From: Thiobacillus thioparus DSM 505
Lineage (GTDB): Bacteria; Pseudomonadota; Gammaproteobacteria; Burkholderiales; Thiobacillaceae
Direction: 5' to 3'
Length of the DNA: 64,000 nucleotides
Assembly: GCF_000373385.1 (NCBI RefSeq)
Contig: NZ_KB891328.1
Span: 1-64,000 of the forward strand
Part shown: positions 10,615-20,393 of the stretch, piece after piece
Layout: each line of letters starts with the position of its first letter
Position numbering within the stretch: position 1 is the first letter of the stretch
Translations under genes and position numbers: made by a program
The notes under the pieces: generated by a model
What the model saw: the letters and a program-made list of their open reading frames with translations, nothing else
What the model was told of the DNA's origin: nothing
Database searches by the model: none

Positions 10615-11559
10615 ATGGCGACTCAACCCAATCAGGCGCTTCCCAACGGATACCGGCTCAACGAATACACCATCGTGCGCAAGATCGGCGGTGGGGGCTT
10701 CAGTATGGTCTATCTGGCGCGCGATGACGCCAACCAGTCGGTGGCGATCAAGGAATACCTGCCGGGCGCGCTGGTGCTGCGTACCGAAGGGTCGGTCATC
10801 GTCCAGGCCAACTCGACCGAAAACAACAACATCTTCCGCCACGGCATGAAGTGCTTCTTCGAGGAAGGCCGGGCGCTGGCGCTGATCGATCACCCCAATG
10901 TCGTGCGCGTGATCAACTTCTTCCGTGCCAACGACACCGTATACATGGTGATGCGCTTCGAGCGCGGCAAGACCTTGCAGCAGCACATCCAGGCCAATCG
11001 CGGTTCCATCCGCGAAAGCTTCATCCGCCGCGTGTTCGCGCAGTTGCTGAACGGCCTGCGCGAGGTGCATACGCATAAATTGCTGCATCTCGACATCAAA
11101 CCCTCCAATCTCTACATCCGTCTGGACGGCTCGCCGGTGTTGATCGACTTCGGCGCGGCGCGACAGACGCTGACCCAGGAGGAGAGCAAGCTGCAGCCGA
11201 TGTACACGCCGGGCTTCGCCGCCCCCGAGCAGTACCACAACCGCGAGCGGCTGGGGCCGTGGACCGATATCTACAGCGTCGGCGCCAGCCTGTATGCATG
11301 CCTGGCCGGCTATCCGCCGCAGGCAGCCGAGGCGCGGCTGCTCAACGACAAGCTGGTGCCGGCGACGGTGAACTGGCGCGGCGCCTATTCCGACCAGTTG
11401 CTGGAAACCGTCGATCAGTGCCTCAAGCTCAACTACATGGAGCGCCCGCAAAGCGTGTTCAGCCTGCAGAAAGTGCTGATGGACCGCAGCGCCATGACGC
11501 CGCCGCGGTCTTCGTTGCTTTCCAGCATCAAGCGTTCACTGAACCGCGAATTGTTCTAA
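10615..11559 (+). CDS. Serine/threonine protein kinase
   Basis: The 314-residue protein is a complete eukaryotic-type kinase with no extra domain or membrane segment. It has the glycine loop IGGGGFSMVYLAR, the ATP lysine in VAIKEY, the catalytic loop HLDIKPSN, DFGAARQ and the APEQY segment. The residue before the catalytic Asp is Leu instead of Arg, so it is a non-RD kinase and probably does not need activation-loop phosphorylation. The frame opens at 10567, but ATG 10615 begins a sensible N-terminus. A PP2C phosphatase follows 9 bases downstream, so kinase and phosphatase form a reversible pair. Its substrate is unknown. Confidence 0.9.
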   Translation: MATQPNQALPNGYRLNEYTIVRKIGGGGFSMVYLARDDANQSVAIKEYLPGALVLRTEGSVIVQANSTENNNIFRHGMKCFFEEGRALALIDHPNVVRVINFFRANDTVYMVMRFERGKTLQQHIQANRGSIRESFIRRVFAQLLNGLREVHTHKLLHLDIKPSNLYIRLDGSPVLIDFGAARQTLTQEESKLQPMYTPGFAAPEQYHNRERLGPWTDIYSVGASLYACLAGYPPQAAEARLLNDKLVPATVNWRGAYSDQLLETVDQCLKLNYMERPQSVFSLQKVLMDRSAMTPPRSSLLSSIKRSLNRELF

Positions 11560-11568
11560 AGTATCGCC

Positions 11569-12477
11569 ATGAAATTCACCATTTACCAGGCGTCGCGTCA
11601 GGGCGGGCGCAAGAACAACCAGGATCGGGTGGCGTATTCCTACAGCCGCGAGGCCCTGCTGATGGTGGTGGCCGACGGCATGGGCGGCCACATGCACGGC
11701 GAGATCGCCGCGCAGATCGCAGTGCAGACGCTAACCGATCAGTTCCAGAAAATGGCCAAGCCGCGCCTGGACGATCCGATGGCGTTCCTGGCCGACACCA
11801 CGACGCGTGCGCATTTCGCCATCAACGATTACGCGGTCGAGCAGGATCTGCTGGAAATTCCCCACACCACGGTCGTCGCCGCCGTGGTGCAGGACAACAT
11901 GGCCTATTGGGCGCACGTGGGCGATTCGCGCCTGTATCTGTTCAGCGACGGCAGCCTGATCGCGCGCACCGAGGACCACACGGCCGTCGCCCAGCTGGTG
12001 CGCGACGGCATCATCAGCGAGGAAGAGGCGGGCCATCACCCGGAGCGCAACAAGGTGTCCAATTGCCTGGGTGGCTACATGACGCCGCAAGTGGAATGCA
12101 GCGCGCCGATCCCGCTGCACGACGCCGACACCATGCTGCTGTGCACCGACGGCATCTGGGGCATGATCAACATCCCGGAAGTGTCAGCGCTGCTGCATGC
12201 CTACACGCTGGAAGACGCGGTGCGCCACCTGATGGATCACGCCGAATTTCGCGGCGGCGAGCACGGCGACAATCTCAGTCTCATCGCCATGACCTGGGGC
12301 GAGGCGCGCATGCCGAGCAAGGATTCCATTTCCACCCTGGCGCTGCCGGACGGCGGTGTCACCACCCAGATCAACGCGATGCGTCCGCTGCATGGCACGC
12401 CGGCCGTGTCGGACGACGAGATCGAGCGTGCCATCGCCGAAATCCAGCAGGCCATCCAGAAAATCTCCGCCAAATAA
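11569..12477 (+). CDS. PP2C-type serine/threonine phosphatase
   Basis: The 302-residue protein has the PP2C metal-binding motifs in order: VADGMGGHMHGEIAAQ (about 35-50), HVGDSRLYLF, CTDGIWGM and GEHGDNLSLIAM. These give the Asp residues for two divalent metals, so it should be active. The last 55 residues extend beyond the core and show no known domain. It follows the kinase gene with a 9-base gap and most likely reverses its action in the cytoplasm. Confidence 0.92.
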   Translation: MKFTIYQASRQGGRKNNQDRVAYSYSREALLMVVADGMGGHMHGEIAAQIAVQTLTDQFQKMAKPRLDDPMAFLADTTTRAHFAINDYAVEQDLLEIPHTTVVAAVVQDNMAYWAHVGDSRLYLFSDGSLIARTEDHTAVAQLVRDGIISEEEAGHHPERNKVSNCLGGYMTPQVECSAPIPLHDADTMLLCTDGIWGMINIPEVSALLHAYTLEDAVRHLMDHAEFRGGEHGDNLSLIAMTWGEARMPSKDSISTLALPDGGVTTQINAMRPLHGTPAVSDDEIERAIAEIQQAIQKISAK

Positions 12478-12566
12478 GTGGTCACTGCGGCGGCGGGCCG
12501 GCACCGGCAACACGCCCGGCAGGCTTGGCGCGGTAAAATCGCGTTTTCCATTTTGAACTGACCACC

Positions 12567-13295
12567 ATGTCCGATCCGACCCGTCCCAGCGGACGCGCGC
12601 CCGATGCGCTGCGCACGCTTTCGTTCACCCGCAAGTTCACCAAGCACGCCGAAGGCTCGGTGCTGGTCGCCATGGGCGATACCCGCGTGCTGTGCACTGC
12701 CAGTGTGCTCGACAAGATTCCGCCGCACAAGAAGGGCTGCGGCGAAGGCTGGGTGACGGCCGAATATGGCATGCTGCCGCGTTCCACCCACACCCGCAGC
12801 GACCGCGAGGCTGCACGGGGCAAACAGTCCGGCCGCACCCAGGAAATCCAGCGCCTGATCGGACGCAGTCTGCGTGCGGTGGTCGACCTGAAAAAACTCG
12901 GCGAGCGCACCCTGCACATCGACTGCGACGTGCTGCAGGCCGACGGTGGTACCCGCTGCGCCAGCATTTGCGGCGCCTATGTGGCGGTGGCCGACGCTAT
13001 CGCCGGCCTGCTCGCTGACGGCAAACTGGCCGAGACTCCGCTGACCGACAGCATCGCCGCCGTCTCGGTCGGCGTCTACCGGAGCCAACCGGTGCTCGAT
13101 CTGGATTATCTCGAAGACTCCGACTGTGACACCGACATGAACGTAGTGATGACCGGCAGCGGCGGCATCGTCGAGGTGCAGGGCACGGCCGAGGGCGCGC
13201 CGTTCTCCCGCGCCACGCTGGAGGCATTGCTCGATCTCGCCACCGCGGGCATTGGCCAGATCACCGTAGCCCAGCAGAAGGCGTTGGCATCATGA
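12567..13295 (+). CDS. rph: Ribonuclease PH
   Basis: RNase PH trims tRNA 3' ends by phosphorolysis. The 242-residue protein has [11 protein letters not shown], the [17 protein letters not shown] segment, [20 protein letters not shown] and [18 protein letters not shown], all family signatures, and is full length with no frameshift. A TAAAAT hexamer at 12534-12539 could be its -10 element. The stop overlaps rdgB by four bases. Confidence 0.97.
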   Translation: MSDPTRPSGRAPDALRTLSFTRKFTKHAEGSVLVAMGDTRVLCTASVLDKIPPHKKGCGEGWVTAEYGMLPRSTHTRSDREAARGKQSGRTQEIQRLIGRSLRAVVDLKKLGERTLHIDCDVLQADGGTRCASICGAYVAVADAIAGLLADGKLAETPLTDSIAAVSVGVYRSQPVLDLDYLEDSDCDTDMNVVMTGSGGIVEVQGTAEGAPFSRATLEALLDLATAGIGQITVAQQKALAS

Positions 13296-13882
13296 GGAAA
13301 CTGGTCATCGCCTCGGGCAATCCGGGCAAGCTGCGCGAAATTGCGCGTATCCTCGAACCGCTCGCAATCGAAGCGGCGCCGCAGTCCGATTTTGGCGTCC
13401 CCGAATGCCCTGAGCCGCACGTCACGTTTATTGAAAACTGCCTGGCCAAGGCGCGCCATGCCAGCGCACACACCGGCCTGCCGGCGCTGGCGGACGATTC
13501 GGGCATCTGTGTCGAGGCGCTGAACGGTGCCCCCGGCGTGTATTCCGCACGCTATGCCGGCGAGCCGAAGTCCGATGCGCGCAACAACGAAAAGCTCATC
13601 GCCGCCCTGCAGGGGCAGCCCAACCGCTGCGCCCACTACTATTGCGTGATGGTGCTGGTGCGTTATGCTGACGACCCCGAGCCGCTCATTGCCGAGGGGC
13701 GCTGGCACGGCGAGATCATCGACACGCCGCGTGGCGAGAATGGCTTCGGCTACGACCCGTATTTCCTGCTGCCCCAGTTTGGGAAAACCGGTGCCGAACT
13801 CGGCGAAGACGAGAAAAACGCCATTTCGCATCGCGGCCAGGCCTTGCGCGAACTGGCCGACAAGCTGAAGCGGCTTGGCTGA
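13292..13882 (+). CDS. rdgB: dITP/XTP pyrophosphatase
   Basis: RdgB removes non-canonical purine triphosphates from the nucleotide pool. The 196-residue protein begins with the substrate motif [11 protein letters not shown], has [24 protein letters not shown] around residue 68, and GFGYDPYFL near 152. It overlaps rph at its start and hemW at its end, so the three genes are coupled. Confidence 0.96.
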   Translation: MRKLVIASGNPGKLREIARILEPLAIEAAPQSDFGVPECPEPHVTFIENCLAKARHASAHTGLPALADDSGICVEALNGAPGVYSARYAGEPKSDARNNEKLIAALQGQPNRCAHYYCVMVLVRYADDPEPLIAEGRWHGEIIDTPRGENGFGYDPYFLLPQFGKTGAELGEDEKNAISHRGQALRELADKLKRLG

Positions 13883-15053
13883 AACCGTCATCCGCTTATT
13901 CAACGGCGGCCTGACAACCCAGCCGCCGCTGTCGCTCTACATCCACCTGCCGTGGTGCGTGAAGAAGTGCCCGTATTGCGACTTCAACTCGCACGCCGCG
14001 CAGACCCTTCCGGAAGCCGCCTACATCGACGCGTTGCTGCTCGACCTCGAACGCGCTCTGCCCGACATCTGGGGGCGAAAAATCCACACGGTGTTCTTCG
14101 GCGGCGGCACCCCCAGTCTGTTTTCTGCGGACGGGATCGACCGTATCCTCACCGGCGTGCGCGCTCTGACGCAATTGATGCCCGGTGCGGAAACCACCCT
14201 GGAAGCCAACCCCGGCACGGTGGAGGCCGACAAGTTCGCCGGTTTCCGCGAAGCGGGCGTGACGCGCGTCTCGCTCGGCATCCAGAGCTTCAACCCGCGT
14301 CATCTGCAGGCGCTCGGGCGCATTCACGACGACAGCGAAGCGCGCCGCGCGGCCGAACTCGCCGCCACGCATTTCGACACCTTCAATCTCGACCTGATGT
14401 TCGCCCTGCCGGGGCAGACGCTGGCCGAGGCGCTGGCCGACATCGATACCGCGCTCAGTTTCGAGCCGCCGCACCTGTCGGCCTACCACCTCACACTCGA
14501 ACCCAACACGCCGTTCGGCCATGCCGCACCGCCCAATCTGCCGGACGACGATCTCGCCGCCGACATGCAGATGGCTATCGAATCCAGGCTGAATGAAGCC
14601 GGCATGCAACATTACGAAACCTCGGCTTATGCGCGGCCGCATCATGCCAGTCGTCATAACCTGAACTACTGGCAGTTCGGTGATTACCTGGGTATCGGGG
14701 CCGGTGCGCACAGCAAGCTGTCGTTCCACGACCGCATCATTCGCCAGATGCGTACCAAGTATCCGCAGCAATACCTGAACGCCATCAAGGCGGGCACCCA
14801 TATCGCCGACGCTCGCACGCTTACGCGCGATGACCTGCCGTTCGAGTTCATGATGAACGCACTGCGCCTCAACGAGGGCGTGCCCGCCGCATTGTTCGAG
14901 GCGCGTACCGGGCTGCCGCTGATCGTCTGTGCGGCAGCTCTCGAACATGCGCGGGGCCGCGGGTTGCTGGAAACCGATGCAAGCCGTCTCAAGCCGACCT
15001 TGCAGGGGCAAAGGTTCCTGAACGATTTGCTGGCGTTGTTTCTGGCGGCGTAG
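13875..15053 (+). CDS. hemW: Radical SAM heme chaperone HemW
   Basis: HemW binds heme and delivers it to target proteins; it was long misnamed an oxygen-independent coproporphyrinogen oxidase. The 392-residue protein has YIHLPWCVKKCPYCDFNSH (CxxxCxxC for the 4Fe-4S cluster; the third Cys is followed by Asp-Phe, typical of HemW), FGGGTPSL and RVSLGIQSF. The likely start is TTG 13875, which overlaps the rdgB stop by eight bases. Confidence 0.93.
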   Translation: MAETVIRLFNGGLTTQPPLSLYIHLPWCVKKCPYCDFNSHAAQTLPEAAYIDALLLDLERALPDIWGRKIHTVFFGGGTPSLFSADGIDRILTGVRALTQLMPGAETTLEANPGTVEADKFAGFREAGVTRVSLGIQSFNPRHLQALGRIHDDSEARRAAELAATHFDTFNLDLMFALPGQTLAEALADIDTALSFEPPHLSAYHLTLEPNTPFGHAAPPNLPDDDLAADMQMAIESRLNEAGMQHYETSAYARPHHASRHNLNYWQFGDYLGIGAGAHSKLSFHDRIIRQMRTKYPQQYLNAIKAGTHIADARTLTRDDLPFEFMMNALRLNEGVPAALFEARTGLPLIVCAAALEHARGRGLLETDASRLKPTLQGQRFLNDLLALFLAA

Positions 15054-15074
15054 CGGCGGGCTTTCCCCTGTGGG

Positions 15075-17669
15075 TCAGGCGCTGGCGAGTTGATAACCGT
15101 TGCGGCCGGATTCCTTGACCGCGTACATCGCCGTGTCGGCGCGTTTCATCAGGTCGCGGGCGTTGTCTTCGCCGTTGACAGGATGGATGGCGATGCCGAT
15201 GCTCGTCTCGATGGCGATCCGGTGGGCGCCGATTTCGGCCGGGATGCGAAAGGATTCGATGATCTTCTCGGCCACCCGGGTGGCGTCTTCGGGGTGGTGG
15301 ATTTCGGTCAGGACGATGATGAATTCATCTCCACCCTGACGCGATACGATATCTCCTTTCCGCACGCAGTTGCTCAGCCTTGCGGCCACCACCTTGAGCA
15401 ACTGATCCCCAATGTCGTGCCCCAGGTTGTCGTTGACCTGCTTGAACCGGTCGAGATCCAGGAACATCACCGCAAGCGATCTGCCGTAGCGTTTCGCCTG
15501 GATGAGCGCCCAGTCGAGTTTCTCGAGCAGAAACCGGCGGTTGGGAAGATCCGTCAGCGTGTCGTAATAGGCCAGCTGTTGCAGTTGCTCCTGGATCCTC
15601 ATGCGCTCGGAGATGTCCCGGGACAAGACGATGAAGCGCCGGTCGGCAGGGCTGCCGCCCTGCTTTTTCGCGACGGAAAGCTCGAACCATTTCATGCCTT
15701 GCGGCAGATCGAGCGGCATGACCTTGCCGAAAGAACGGCCCCTGTCATCCGCTTCCCGAATCGAGTCCATTGCCACCCTGGCCGAATCGGGCGGGAGCAG
15801 CTCGGTGAGCGTCTTGCCAAGCAGCACCTCCTTGGGAGCAGCGAGCAGTTCCGGCGTTTGCGCCCATATGTTGAGGTAGCGGCCGTCCTGATCGACTTCA
15901 AACAACAGGTCCGGAATGGCATGAATGACGCCGTCGGTCAGTTCCAGCGCCTGTCTCAGGCGTTGCTCGGATTGCTTGCGTTCCGAGATGTCCTCGACTT
16001 GCGCGATGAAATGCAGGGGCTCGCCTTCGGCATCATGCAGCAGCGAGCCCGTGAGCTGGACCCACACGCTGTCGCCGTTCTTCCTGATGTAGCGTTTTTC
16101 CATCTTGTAGAACGGAATGTCGCCTGCAAGCAGTCGCCTCGCATTGTCGAGGTCGGGCCCGATGTCGTCCGGGTGGGTGATTTCCTGGAACGTCAGCTTT
16201 TCGAGCTCATCCTTTTCATAGCCGACAATCTTGCAAAGCGATTGATTGACCTCCAGGAAATGCCCTTCCAGGGAGACGGTTGCCAGACCTATGGGGGCGT
16301 GTTCCAGGATGTCCCGGATGTGCGCCTCGTTTTCCCTCAGCGCGCGCTCCATCTCCTTTCGCCGGGTGATGTCGCGCGACACGCCGCGATAACCGACCAG
16401 GTTTCCGGACGCATCCGTGAGAGGCAGCGCACTCGTCTCGACAATCACGATATGCCCGTCGCGATGGACCCGCTGGGTCTCGACCTGATCGAGCGGCGCG
16501 CGCAGTCCGGCAAATGACAAGATGCGCTCGCTCTGACTCTGCACCTCTTCCATGGGCATCAGGTCGAACGGCGTTTTTCCGATCAGTTCCTCCGGGCTGT
16601 AGCCAAAAAGCTCGCGGACCCTGGGGCTGACATAGGTGTAGTGAAAATTGGCGTCGGTTTCCCATATCCAGTCCACAGTGGTTTCCACCAGGTCGCGGAA
16701 TCGTTCTTCGCTTTCATGCAGTGCCTGCACCGCCCGTTTGCGTTCGGTGATGTCACGCAGGATGCTGTAATAAGTCTCCTTGCCATCCAGTTCGATGATG
16801 ATCGTGCTGATCTCCACGTGGATGATCGAACCGTTCTTGTGCACCTGGGCCGACTCATATGTGGCATGCCCTTCGCGCTTCACGCGCGCCAGTCGTTGCG
16901 CGATCTGGTCTGCGTGTTCCGGGGTGACGAATTCGGCCGCCCGCCGCCCCAGCATGTCCTCCTTGGCATACCCCAGGCGCCGGTGCGCGATGTGGTTGAG
17001 GTCGAGGATCCGGCCGCCTTTGGATAGCAGCATCTTGGAGTCTGTTCCCGCTTCGAACAGAAGCCGGAATTGCTCCTCGCTTCGTTTCAAGGCATCGGTC
17101 TGCTGCCTGCGTTCGAGCACGATGCCGACGATGGATGCGGCAATTTCCATCAGCCGCTGCTGGAATGGGGTGGGCATCCGGGTTTCGAAGCCACTCAGAG
17201 CGAAGGTGCCCACGGCTTGTCTCCCCTTGGAAAAAATCGGGATCGACCAGCAGGATTGCAGATTGAATTCCTCGGCCAGCGGTTTCAGCCCTTTCCATCT
17301 CGGATCGCTTAGCGTGTCTTCCACGTAGACGGGTTCCTGCCGATAGATGGCATTGCCGCAGGAACCGGATTCAGGGCCGGGGCGCAGGCCGTCGAGACGG
17401 GCAGCAATTTGCGGAGTCGCACTGGGCGCGGCATGGACATTGAGCACCCCTTTCTCGTCAAGCAGCATGATGGTGGCAATGGAACCCGGCACCATGCCTT
17501 CGCCCAGGCGACAAATCCGGTTGCAAATCTCCCCGTCGTCGACCCCAAGCGCCACTTCCTCGAGAATGGAACCCTGGAAGCGGATCAAGGCCTCCGCGTC
17601 GTCCTGATTGGAGAGGCGGAGGCCGGCATGGGGGGTATCAGGGACGTCTACGTCTTTGCTCAGTGCCAT
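15075..17669 (-). CDS. GAF-PAS4-GGDEF diguanylate cyclase
   Basis: The 864-residue protein is a cytoplasmic multisensor: a GAF domain (about 20-185), four PAS modules (about 200-320, 325-445, 450-570 and 575-700) and a C-terminal GGDEF domain. The active site reads RQGGDEFIIVL and the inhibitory I-site RxxD is present as RKGD five residues before GGDEF, so it should make c-di-GMP with product inhibition. No EAL domain or membrane segment is seen. The frame opens at 17702 with GTG, but ATG 17669 has AGAAGG eight bases upstream and is preferred. It converges with hemW. Confidence 0.93.
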   Translation of the reverse strand: MALSKDVDVPDTPHAGLRLSNQDDAEALIRFQGSILEEVALGVDDGEICNRICRLGEGMVPGSIATIMLLDEKGVLNVHAAPSATPQIAARLDGLRPGPESGSCGNAIYRQEPVYVEDTLSDPRWKGLKPLAEEFNLQSCWSIPIFSKGRQAVGTFALSGFETRMPTPFQQRLMEIAASIVGIVLERRQQTDALKRSEEQFRLLFEAGTDSKMLLSKGGRILDLNHIAHRRLGYAKEDMLGRRAAEFVTPEHADQIAQRLARVKREGHATYESAQVHKNGSIIHVEISTIIIELDGKETYYSILRDITERKRAVQALHESEERFRDLVETTVDWIWETDANFHYTYVSPRVRELFGYSPEELIGKTPFDLMPMEEVQSQSERILSFAGLRAPLDQVETQRVHRDGHIVIVETSALPLTDASGNLVGYRGVSRDITRRKEMERALRENEAHIRDILEHAPIGLATVSLEGHFLEVNQSLCKIVGYEKDELEKLTFQEITHPDDIGPDLDNARRLLAGDIPFYKMEKRYIRKNGDSVWVQLTGSLLHDAEGEPLHFIAQVEDISERKQSEQRLRQALELTDGVIHAIPDLLFEVDQDGRYLNIWAQTPELLAAPKEVLLGKTLTELLPPDSARVAMDSIREADDRGRSFGKVMPLDLPQGMKWFELSVAKKQGGSPADRRFIVLSRDISERMRIQEQLQQLAYYDTLTDLPNRRFLLEKLDWALIQAKRYGRSLAVMFLDLDRFKQVNDNLGHDIGDQLLKVVAARLSNCVRKGDIVSRQGGDEFIIVLTEIHHPEDATRVAEKIIESFRIPAEIGAHRIAIETSIGIAIHPVNGEDNARDLMKRADTAMYAVKESGRNGYQLASA

Positions 17670-17861
17670 GCGTCGAACCTTCTGAGAACTGTCTTGTGGC
17701 ACGTTTGTGACTGCACTATCAATGAGATTAGCCTACCCGGGCCGACTTGCATTCCTCCAAGGCATCCCGGTCGCTTTTCGGGCCCGCCGGTAACGTCCGG
17801 GCAACGGCCGGAATACGGCTGCCATGCCTGTCTCTGAGGAGGCAGGCCATGCCTTCGCTGT

Positions 17862-18584
17862 TCAGAACCGTTCATCGTCCCGTAAATAACGCCATTGCCC
17901 GGGCGGCAGCTTTCCCAACGGGATGCGGCCGAGGCGGATGCGTTTCATCGACAGCACCTTGAGACCGGCGGTTTCGCACATATGGGCAATCTGCCCCGGC
18001 AGGGCGCCTTTCAGTGCTACCCGCAAGCGGGTTTCGCTTTGCCAGCTGACCTTGATCGCGGAGGGCGCGCGGCCGTTGAAGGGGATGCCCCGGTTCAACC
18101 GCTTGAGCCCGTCGGGGGCCAGCTCGCCGGCGACTTCGACGATGACTTCGTGCTCCACGCTGGCGGCGTCGGCGGTCAGCTTGCGTACGATGCGCCAGTC
18201 CTGCGTGAAGACGACGAGGCCGCTGGCGTCCGTCTCCAGTGGAGCGCACAGGGTCAGTTGGGCGAAATGTTTTTTCAGCGGCCGGATACCGGAGGTATCC
18301 TCGGCCCACAAGGTGGTGGGCGTGAGCAGGTGCGCCGCGGGCGGGTCGCCTGCCGCCGCGTGATGGCCGGACGGTTGGTGCAGCAGCAGCGTGACGGGTT
18401 CGGCCTGCGTGAGATCGGCCCTGGGATCGATCTCGATGCGCTGTTCGGCGACGCGGAACTGCGGTTCCTCGACCACCACGCCGTCCACCCGCACCCAGCC
18501 GCCGGTAATGAAGAGTTCGGCTTCGCGGCGCGAGCAGCCGCGCAGTTCGGCGACACGTTTGGCGAGGCGGATGGAGTCGGTCAT
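17862..18584 (-). CDS. RsuA/RluF-like pseudouridine synthase homologue lacking the usual catalytic Asp
   Basis: The 240-residue protein has an N-terminal S4 RNA-binding domain (RLAKRVAELRGCSRREAELFI, about 5-60) and a C-terminal fold matching the RsuA/RluB/RluF group, ending in KRIRLGRIPLGKLPPGQWR, a strong family signature. The catalytic motif is usually GRLDxDTxGL; here the aligned stretch is PLETDASGL, so the catalytic Asp is Glu and the preceding Arg is Pro. It may be an rRNA-binding protein without pseudouridylation activity. ATG 18584 is chosen over 18647 by family length. Confidence 0.8.
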   Translation of the reverse strand: MTDSIRLAKRVAELRGCSRREAELFITGGWVRVDGVVVEEPQFRVAEQRIEIDPRADLTQAEPVTLLLHQPSGHHAAAGDPPAAHLLTPTTLWAEDTSGIRPLKKHFAQLTLCAPLETDASGLVVFTQDWRIVRKLTADAASVEHEVIVEVAGELAPDGLKRLNRGIPFNGRAPSAIKVSWQSETRLRVALKGALPGQIAHMCETAGLKVLSMKRIRLGRIPLGKLPPGQWRYLRDDERF

Positions 18585-18752
18585 GGCGGCAGGGTCGGAG
18601 AGAGGACGCGAGTTTACCGCCATGTCTGCGCCTTCGACAGCCGGCACAAGGCATCTACCCCGGCGCGGTTGTTATTGCCGCGCTGTGCAGGGTATGCTTT
18701 TGGGCCGCACAACCCGGTTGCCTAGCGCGATCGATCAAACTGGAGACGCCCG

Positions 18753-19541
18753 ATGAAAACCGCACTTGCCCTGTCATTGTTGTTTTTCACTTCATCCGCC
18801 CTTGCTGCCGTGATCGGCAAGGATGTCAGCTACAAGGCGGGCGACACCGTCATGAAAGGCTTCCTGGCGTATGACGATGCCGTCAAGGCCAAGCGTGCCG
18901 GCGTGCTGGTGGTGCCGGAATGGTGGGGTGCAAACGATTACGCGCGCAAGCGGGCGCGCATGCTTGCGACCGAAGGGTATGTGGCGCTGGTCGTCGACAT
19001 GTATGGCAATGGCCAGGTTGCCGACAATCCACAGGATGCCGGTGCGCTGGCCGGTAACGTCAACAAGAATCCGCCGCTGGCCCTGAGCCGTTTCCAGGCG
19101 GCGGAACACTTCCTCGCCAAGCAGCCCAATGTGAAGAAAGGCGAGATCGCCGCGCTGGGCTACTGCTTCGGCGGAGGCGTGGTACTCAACATGGTGCGGG
19201 TCGGCGAACCCCTGAAAGCGGCGATCACCTATCACGGCATCCTGGCGACCGACGTATCGGTGAAGCCGGGCAGCATCAAGACCAAACTGCGCATCTTCAC
19301 CGGCGAGGCCGATCCTCTCGTACCGCCCGAGCAGGTCGAGGCGTTCAGGGCGGAAATGGACAACGCCAAGGCCGACTACATGGTGGTGAGCTATCCGGGT
19401 GCCAAGCATACCTTCACCAACCGCGAGGCAGACAGCTATGCCGCGCAGTTCGGCCTGCCGTTGAAATACGATCCGGCGGCGGACAAGGATTCCTGGACGC
19501 GGACGCTTGAGTTCCTGCGGGCCACCCTCAACAATGACTGA
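18753..19541 (+). CDS. Secreted dienelactone hydrolase family protein
   Basis: The 262-residue protein has a clear signal peptide (MKTALALSLLFFTSSALAA) and an alpha/beta-hydrolase fold with the nucleophile motif GYCFGGGVVL (Cys in place of Ser, as in dienelactone hydrolase), FTGEADPLVPPEQ and PGAKHTF supplying Asp and His. It is probably a periplasmic hydrolase of unknown substrate; proteins of this type are often annotated only by fold. Its stop overlaps the folE start by eight bases. Confidence 0.88.
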   Translation: MKTALALSLLFFTSSALAAVIGKDVSYKAGDTVMKGFLAYDDAVKAKRAGVLVVPEWWGANDYARKRARMLATEGYVALVVDMYGNGQVADNPQDAGALAGNVNKNPPLALSRFQAAEHFLAKQPNVKKGEIAALGYCFGGGVVLNMVRVGEPLKAAITYHGILATDVSVKPGSIKTKLRIFTGEADPLVPPEQVEAFRAEMDNAKADYMVVSYPGAKHTFTNREADSYAAQFGLPLKYDPAADKDSWTRTLEFLRATLNND

Positions 19542-20181
19542 CGCCTGCGACCACGAGGACTGCCACGCGCCCCATGCCAGCGGCAGCCTCGGCATTCCGC
19601 AGGTTGGGGCATTCGACCCCGCGGCGTTCGAGCGTGCGGTGAACGACATGCTCGTCGCCTGCGGCGTGGCGCCGGATTCGGTGCACACCGGACGCACTGC
19701 CGAACGGGTACGCGAACTGTGGCAGAAACGCCTGCTGGGCGGTTACGCGATTTCGCCCGCCGAGGCGCTGGGCGAGGGCTTTGCCGACGAAGGCGACGAC
19801 ATGGTGGTGGTGCGCGGCATCGCGGTGCACGGCGTATGTCCGCATCATCTGGTGCCGTTTCGCGGGGTTGCGCACGTGGCCTATATCCCGGGCGGACGGC
19901 TGCACGGCTTCGGCCGCATTGCACGCATGGTCGACGCCATCGGCCATCGCTTCACCTATCAGGAATGGATGACGCGCGACATCGCCGAAGCGCTGGTGAC
20001 GCATGGCCGGGCCCAGGGCGCGGCGTGCATCGTCGAGGCCGAGCAGCTGTGTCTGTTGCTGGGCGAAGACCGGCGCGGCGATGAGCGCGTCGTCACGCAG
20101 GCCTTCAGCGGCAGCTTCCGCCACAGCGACCAGGAACGCAACGAGTTCCTGCGCGCCGTTGCGCAGCGGGAGTTGCGTTGA
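19534..20181 (+). CDS. folE: Divergent GTP cyclohydrolase I
   Basis: GTP cyclohydrolase I makes 7,8-dihydroneopterin triphosphate for folate and other pterins. The 215-residue protein keeps the zinc ligands: CPHH (Cys102, His105) and Cys173 in AEQLCLLL. It also has GVAHVAYIPGGRLHGFGRIARMVD and QEWMTRDIAEAL. It deviates from the classical family at CEHH (Glu to Pro) and at the MRGV segment (LLGEDRRG here), so it belongs to a divergent subgroup. ATG 19534 overlaps the hydrolase gene upstream and gives a sensible length. Confidence 0.82.
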   Translation: MTDACDHEDCHAPHASGSLGIPQVGAFDPAAFERAVNDMLVACGVAPDSVHTGRTAERVRELWQKRLLGGYAISPAEALGEGFADEGDDMVVVRGIAVHGVCPHHLVPFRGVAHVAYIPGGRLHGFGRIARMVDAIGHRFTYQEWMTRDIAEALVTHGRAQGAACIVEAEQLCLLLGEDRRGDERVVTQAFSGSFRHSDQERNEFLRAVAQRELR

Positions 20182-20393
20182 ACGATGGCGGGGCGACGGC
20201 GCCGCTGTTTTGAGCCTCTGTCGTGCAGAATCGGCTGGCTGGTCTGGTGCCGTTTATCGTATCGAACGCGGGGCACGGGGGTGTCGCCCGCTGCGCACGG
20301 ACGAGTGCTGGATGCAATGGCGCGTCGTGCCGAGGGCAAGATCGGCGAATGCCATAAGCTGGCATCCCCACCGTGCCGATTATTGATTCAGGC

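Noticed and set aside
13896-15011. 371-codon open frame antisense to hemW
   Set aside because: hemW has an intact radical-SAM motif; the antisense frame has no domain.
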